A stretch of DNA of 7,961 nucleotides from RUG754 sp041856085 (GTDB lineage: Bacteria > Bacillota > Clostridia > Peptostreptococcales > Anaerovoracaceae): assembly GCA_041856085.1 (NCBI GenBank), contig JBHAFL010000112.1, positions 1 to 7,961 of the forward strand. The letters are read 5' to 3'. Positions 5,720-7,961 of this stretch are shown piece after piece. Numbering within the stretch: the stretch's first letter is position 1; each line of letters opens with the position of its first letter. The notes under the pieces are model-generated. The model was not told where the DNA came from. It did no database searches and was given only the letters and a program-made list of their open reading frames with translations. Made by a program: the position numbers and the translations under genes.

Positions 5720-7173
5720 CAATCCTTAATTACCTCTGCTCCCTGCGGTGTATCTTTTATGGTATAGCCCGCGGCCTTAACCATATCTCTGAGCTCGTCG
5801 GCTCGGACGAAATTCTTCGCTTTTTTTGCCTCTGTTCTCTCATTTACCATATCTATGATTTCCTGAGGAACTCCCGCAAATTTGTTCTTTTCTTTTTCTT
5901 CGTTATCTTCTCTGAGCTTCTTCGCCGCTTCTGTAAGATTTAAGCTCAGCACCGTATCAAAATCCTCAACAAGCGCGAGCTTTGTCGCGTCATTTGTCTT
6001 AGCCTTCAGCACGTCATAAAGAAGCGAAACCGCGTTTGCCGTGTTCAAATCCATAGCGAGAGCCTTGATAAACTTATCCCTAAACGATTCAAATACCTGT
6101 CCGTCGATTTCTTCGCCGCTCATCGGCTCCGTCTGAGCGATTCTGGCTATCAGCTTCTCATATTGCTGTACGGCGTTATCGAGCGCCTCAAAAGAGAATA
6201 CGAGCGACTTCCTGTAATGCGAGCCGAGACAGAAAAGCCTGTACGAGAGCGGGTCATATCCCTTGCTCTCAAGGAGTGAAACCGTCAGGAATTCGCCTTT
6301 TGACTTCGACATCTTGCCCGACTCGTCATTGAGATGAGCCACGTGAAACCACTGGGTACACCACTCGTGCCCGAGATAGCTCTCGGACTGCGCGATTTCG
6401 TTAGTATGATGAGGGAACATATTGTCCACACCGCCGCAATGAATATCGAGATATTCTCCAAGATGTTTCTTTGAAATGCAGGAGCACTCGATATGCCAGC
6501 CCGGATATCCCATTTCGTCGAAAAAAGGGGACTCCCATTTTAGCGCCTGATCCTCGAACTTGGACTGCGTGAACCAGAGGACGAAGTCGGTCTTATTTTT
6601 TTTGTTGCCGTCCTCTTCCACGCCCTCTCTGACGCCGACGGCGAGATTCTCCTCTTCATGCTCGTTAAAGACATAGTACCTCTCGAGCTTGGAGGTATCA
6701 AAATATATGTTGCCACCCGCCTTATAGGCATAGCCTTTTTCGAGCAGGGTCGAAATCATCTCAATATATTCGGGTATGCAGTTCGTAGCGGGCTCCACGA
6801 CGTCGGGTCTTCTGATGTTAAGCTTATCGCAGTCCGAAAAGAAAGCGTCGGTATAATACTGCGCGATTTCGAGCACGGTCTTCTTCTCGCGCTTCGCGCC
6901 CTTAACCATCTTATCCTCGCCCTCGTCGGCGTCTGATGACAGATGACCTACGTCAGTGATATTCGCCACACGCTTAACGTCATAGCCCGCATATCTTAAG
7001 AATTTGTCGAGAATGTCCTCCATTATGTATGACCTGAGGTTGCCTATATGCGCGTAATGGTAGACGGTCGGGCCGCAGGTGTACAACCCGAGCTTGCCCT
7101 CCTCGTGAGTCTTAAGTATGTCGCGGCTTCTGGTGTAGCTGTTATATAGTCTTATTTCGGGAATTTGTTTCAT
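5719..7173 (-). CDS. cysS: Cysteinyl-tRNA synthetase
   Basis: A 484-residue class I aminoacyl-tRNA synthetase that charges tRNA-Cys with cysteine using ATP. The HIGH motif appears as HIGN (42-45) after TCGPTVYHYA. The KMSKS loop is at 287-291. The zinc site that selects cysteine is intact: Cys33, Cys230 (in WHIEC), His255 and Glu259 (in HHTNEIAQSE), with the same Cys-to-His spacing of 25 as E. coli. An ADEL-containing C-terminal helical segment (about 455-470) is typical of bacterial CysRS. Length is slightly above E. coli's 461. GAGG sits six bases before the ATG. It lies 52 bp downstream of ppiB, with no room for a T-box leader, and overlaps pnuC at its stop. In Clostridia mrnC commonly follows cysS directly; here two transporter genes intervene. 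Confidence 0.97.
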   Translation of the reverse strand: MKQIPEIRLYNSYTRSRDILKTHEEGKLGLYTCGPTVYHYAHIGNLRSYIMEDILDKFLRYAGYDVKRVANITDVGHLSSDADEGEDKMVKGAKREKKTVLEIAQYYTDAFFSDCDKLNIRRPDVVEPATNCIPEYIEMISTLLEKGYAYKAGGNIYFDTSKLERYYVFNEHEEENLAVGVREGVEEDGNKKNKTDFVLWFTQSKFEDQALKWESPFFDEMGYPGWHIECSCISKKHLGEYLDIHCGGVDNMFPHHTNEIAQSESYLGHEWCTQWFHVAHLNDESGKMSKSKGEFLTVSLLESKGYDPLSYRLFCLGSHYRKSLVFSFEALDNAVQQYEKLIARIAQTEPMSGEEIDGQVFESFRDKFIKALAMDLNTANAVSLLYDVLKAKTNDATKLALVEDFDTVLSLNLTEAAKKLREDNEEKEKNKFAGVPQEIIDMVNERTEAKKAKNFVRADELRDMVKAAGYTIKDTPQGAEVIKD

Positions 7174-7188
7174 ATTTTACCTCAAAAT

Positions 7189-7209
7189 TTATCTTTTATC
7201 TCTTATCTC
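7189..7209. repeat. Three tandem 7-bp repeats between ppiB and cysS
   Basis: On the plus strand TTATCTT, TTATCTC and TTATCTC follow each other exactly, ending just before the ppiB side of the 52-bp gap. They lie immediately upstream of the cysS ribosome binding site, so they would be in the untranslated spacer of the transcript. No function is evident, and chance in AT-rich sequence is possible. Confidence 0.5.
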
Positions 7210-7225
7210 AAGCTGCCGCAAAAAA

Positions 7226-7708
7226 TTATTCCTCAATTATGGTTATCGTCTTGATGACCTGCTCTTCAAGAGGCCTGTCGCTGTAGTCGCGTCTCACGGA
7301 TACTATGCTGTCAGCCGCTTCCATTCCCTCGGTAACCTTGCCAAAGGCGGCGTATTGCCCGTCGAGGTGCGGCGATTTAGCCACCATTATGAAAAACTGC
7401 GAGCCCGCCGAGTCCGGGTGCATCGCTCTCGCCATAGATAGCACGCCTCTGGTGTGCTTCAGCTCATTCTTAACGCCGTTTGAGGCGAACTCGCCCTTTA
7501 TGGTATATCCGGGGCCGCCCGTGCCGTTGCCGCTCGGGTCGCCGCCCTGAATCATAAAATCGGGAATTACTCGGTGGAATATGAGCCCGTCATAGAAGCC
7601 CTCTTTAGCCAGCTTCACGAAGTTCTCTACAGTCAGCGGAGCATGCTCGGGATAAAGTTCTCCTTTCATCATACCGCCGTCTTTCATCTCAATTATAAAT
7701 TTAATCAT
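7226..7708 (-). CDS. ppiB: Cyclophilin-type peptidyl-prolyl cis-trans isomerase
   Basis: A 160-residue single-domain cyclophilin that catalyses cis-trans isomerisation of prolyl peptide bonds during protein folding. The active-site segment is FHRVIPDFMIQGGDP (44-58), with the catalytic Arg46 and Gln54. It is followed by GTGGPGYTIKGEF (62-74), GVLSMARA (88-95), SQFFI (103-107) and HLDGQYAAFGKV (114-125). There is no signal peptide or lipobox, so it should act in the cytosol. The ATG is preceded by AGGAG six bases upstream. It is the first intact gene of the apparent unit. The remnant behind it is broken, so a promoter for the cluster could lie in 7709-7775, but I see only AT-rich sequence without a convincing -35/-10 pair. 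Confidence 0.95.
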   Translation of the reverse strand: MIKFIIEMKDGGMMKGELYPEHAPLTVENFVKLAKEGFYDGLIFHRVIPDFMIQGGDPSGNGTGGPGYTIKGEFASNGVKNELKHTRGVLSMARAMHPDSAGSQFFIMVAKSPHLDGQYAAFGKVTEGMEAADSIVSVRRDYSDRPLEEQVIKTITIIEE

Positions 7709-7775
7709 TTTCGTCTCCTTGATTTTTTATTACAGCTCTGTTATTCACTTTATTTAATACATTCTCCGAGCGGGC

Positions 7776-7961
7776 TTAATTACTCAGCCGAAAAACGCCG
7801 CCTTGAAGTCCGCGGGTGCGTCGCGTCTATGGCTGCCGACCCCGAGGTTACCTGCGAGCCGCTGAATACCCTCGTGAACTCAGCCTGCGACTCCTCCGTA
7901 TATCACCGGAAGCATCGCCATACCGCCGCCAAGTGTGAAGAGTACCGGTGTAAAAAACTCT
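7776..7961 (-). pseudogene. Frameshifted remnant of a ChrA-type chromate transporter
   Basis: From the right edge one frame (codons starting at 7960) reads FFTPVLFTLGGGMAMLPVIY and then stops at 7882-7880. It resembles the first membrane segment of ChrA proteins, with their FTFGGGYAMIPLI-type motif. The next frame then gives AEFTRVFSGSQVTSGSAAID, which resembles the following ChrA segment (EEF...AVSQVTPGPIAIN), and it stops at 7782-7780. The third frame adds GLQGGVFR before TAA at 7778-7776. Matches that continue in order through shifting frames indicate a decayed gene whose 5' part lies outside the window. In the family the stretch would be followed by further membrane segments, which are missing. 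The identification rests on remembered motifs and not on a search. Sequencing error could explain one shift but not the loss of the rest. Confidence 0.6.

Noticed and set aside
7174..7225. T-box or other riboswitch ahead of cysS
   Set aside because: The gap to ppiB is only 52 bp and contains no T-box sequence, stem or terminator, so there is no room for such a leader.
1..7961. Mobile element, CRISPR or defence system
   Set aside because: No transposase, integrase, terminal repeats, direct-repeat/spacer array or defence-family motif is visible. The content is housekeeping genes plus two transporters.

Overview
The window looks like chromosomal DNA from a low-to-moderate GC member of the Firmicutes, class Clostridia. 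The evidence is the conserved clostridial block running from cysS through Mini-RNase III (mrnC), a thymidylate synthase and rlmB to the sporulation-type sigma factor sigH, together with AGGAG-type ribosome binding sites on most genes. All recognisable genes lie on the minus strand, so transcription runs from high to low coordinates.

In the direction of transcription the layout is as follows. A decayed chrA-like chromate transporter remnant sits at the right edge (7776-7961). It is followed by a cytosolic cyclophilin (ppiB), then cysS, a PnuC-family transporter, a RarD-type EamA transporter, mrnC, thyA, folA, rlmB and sigH. Gaps are short. Several junctions are stop/start overlaps or nearly so: cysS/pnuC TGATG, rarD/mrnC 11 bp, folA/rlmB 3 bp, rlmB/sigH TAATG. 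This suggests one co-transcribed, partly translationally coupled unit. A long imperfect hairpin with a U-rich tail (about 216-282) starts 4 bp after the sigH stop and probably ends the unit. The first ten codons of another minus-strand gene, preceded by a very good ribosome binding site, begin at position 30 and run off the left edge.

Functionally, cysS (tRNA charging), mrnC (23S rRNA maturation) and rlmB (23S rRNA Gm2251 methylation) are translation and ribosome genes. thyA and folA form a matched pair: ThyA oxidises methylene-tetrahydrofolate to dihydrofolate and FolA reduces it back. pnuC and rarD are membrane transporters inserted between cysS and mrnC, which are commonly adjacent in Clostridia. 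sigH ends the cluster.

I see no tRNA, rRNA, CRISPR, insertion sequence or clearly novel defence-like system. The most notable points are the thyA-folA pair where many Clostridia carry thyX, an eight-unit 15-bp repeat encoding a pentapeptide-repeat tail on Mini-RNase III, the frameshifted chrA remnant, and two transporter start sites that need correcting.
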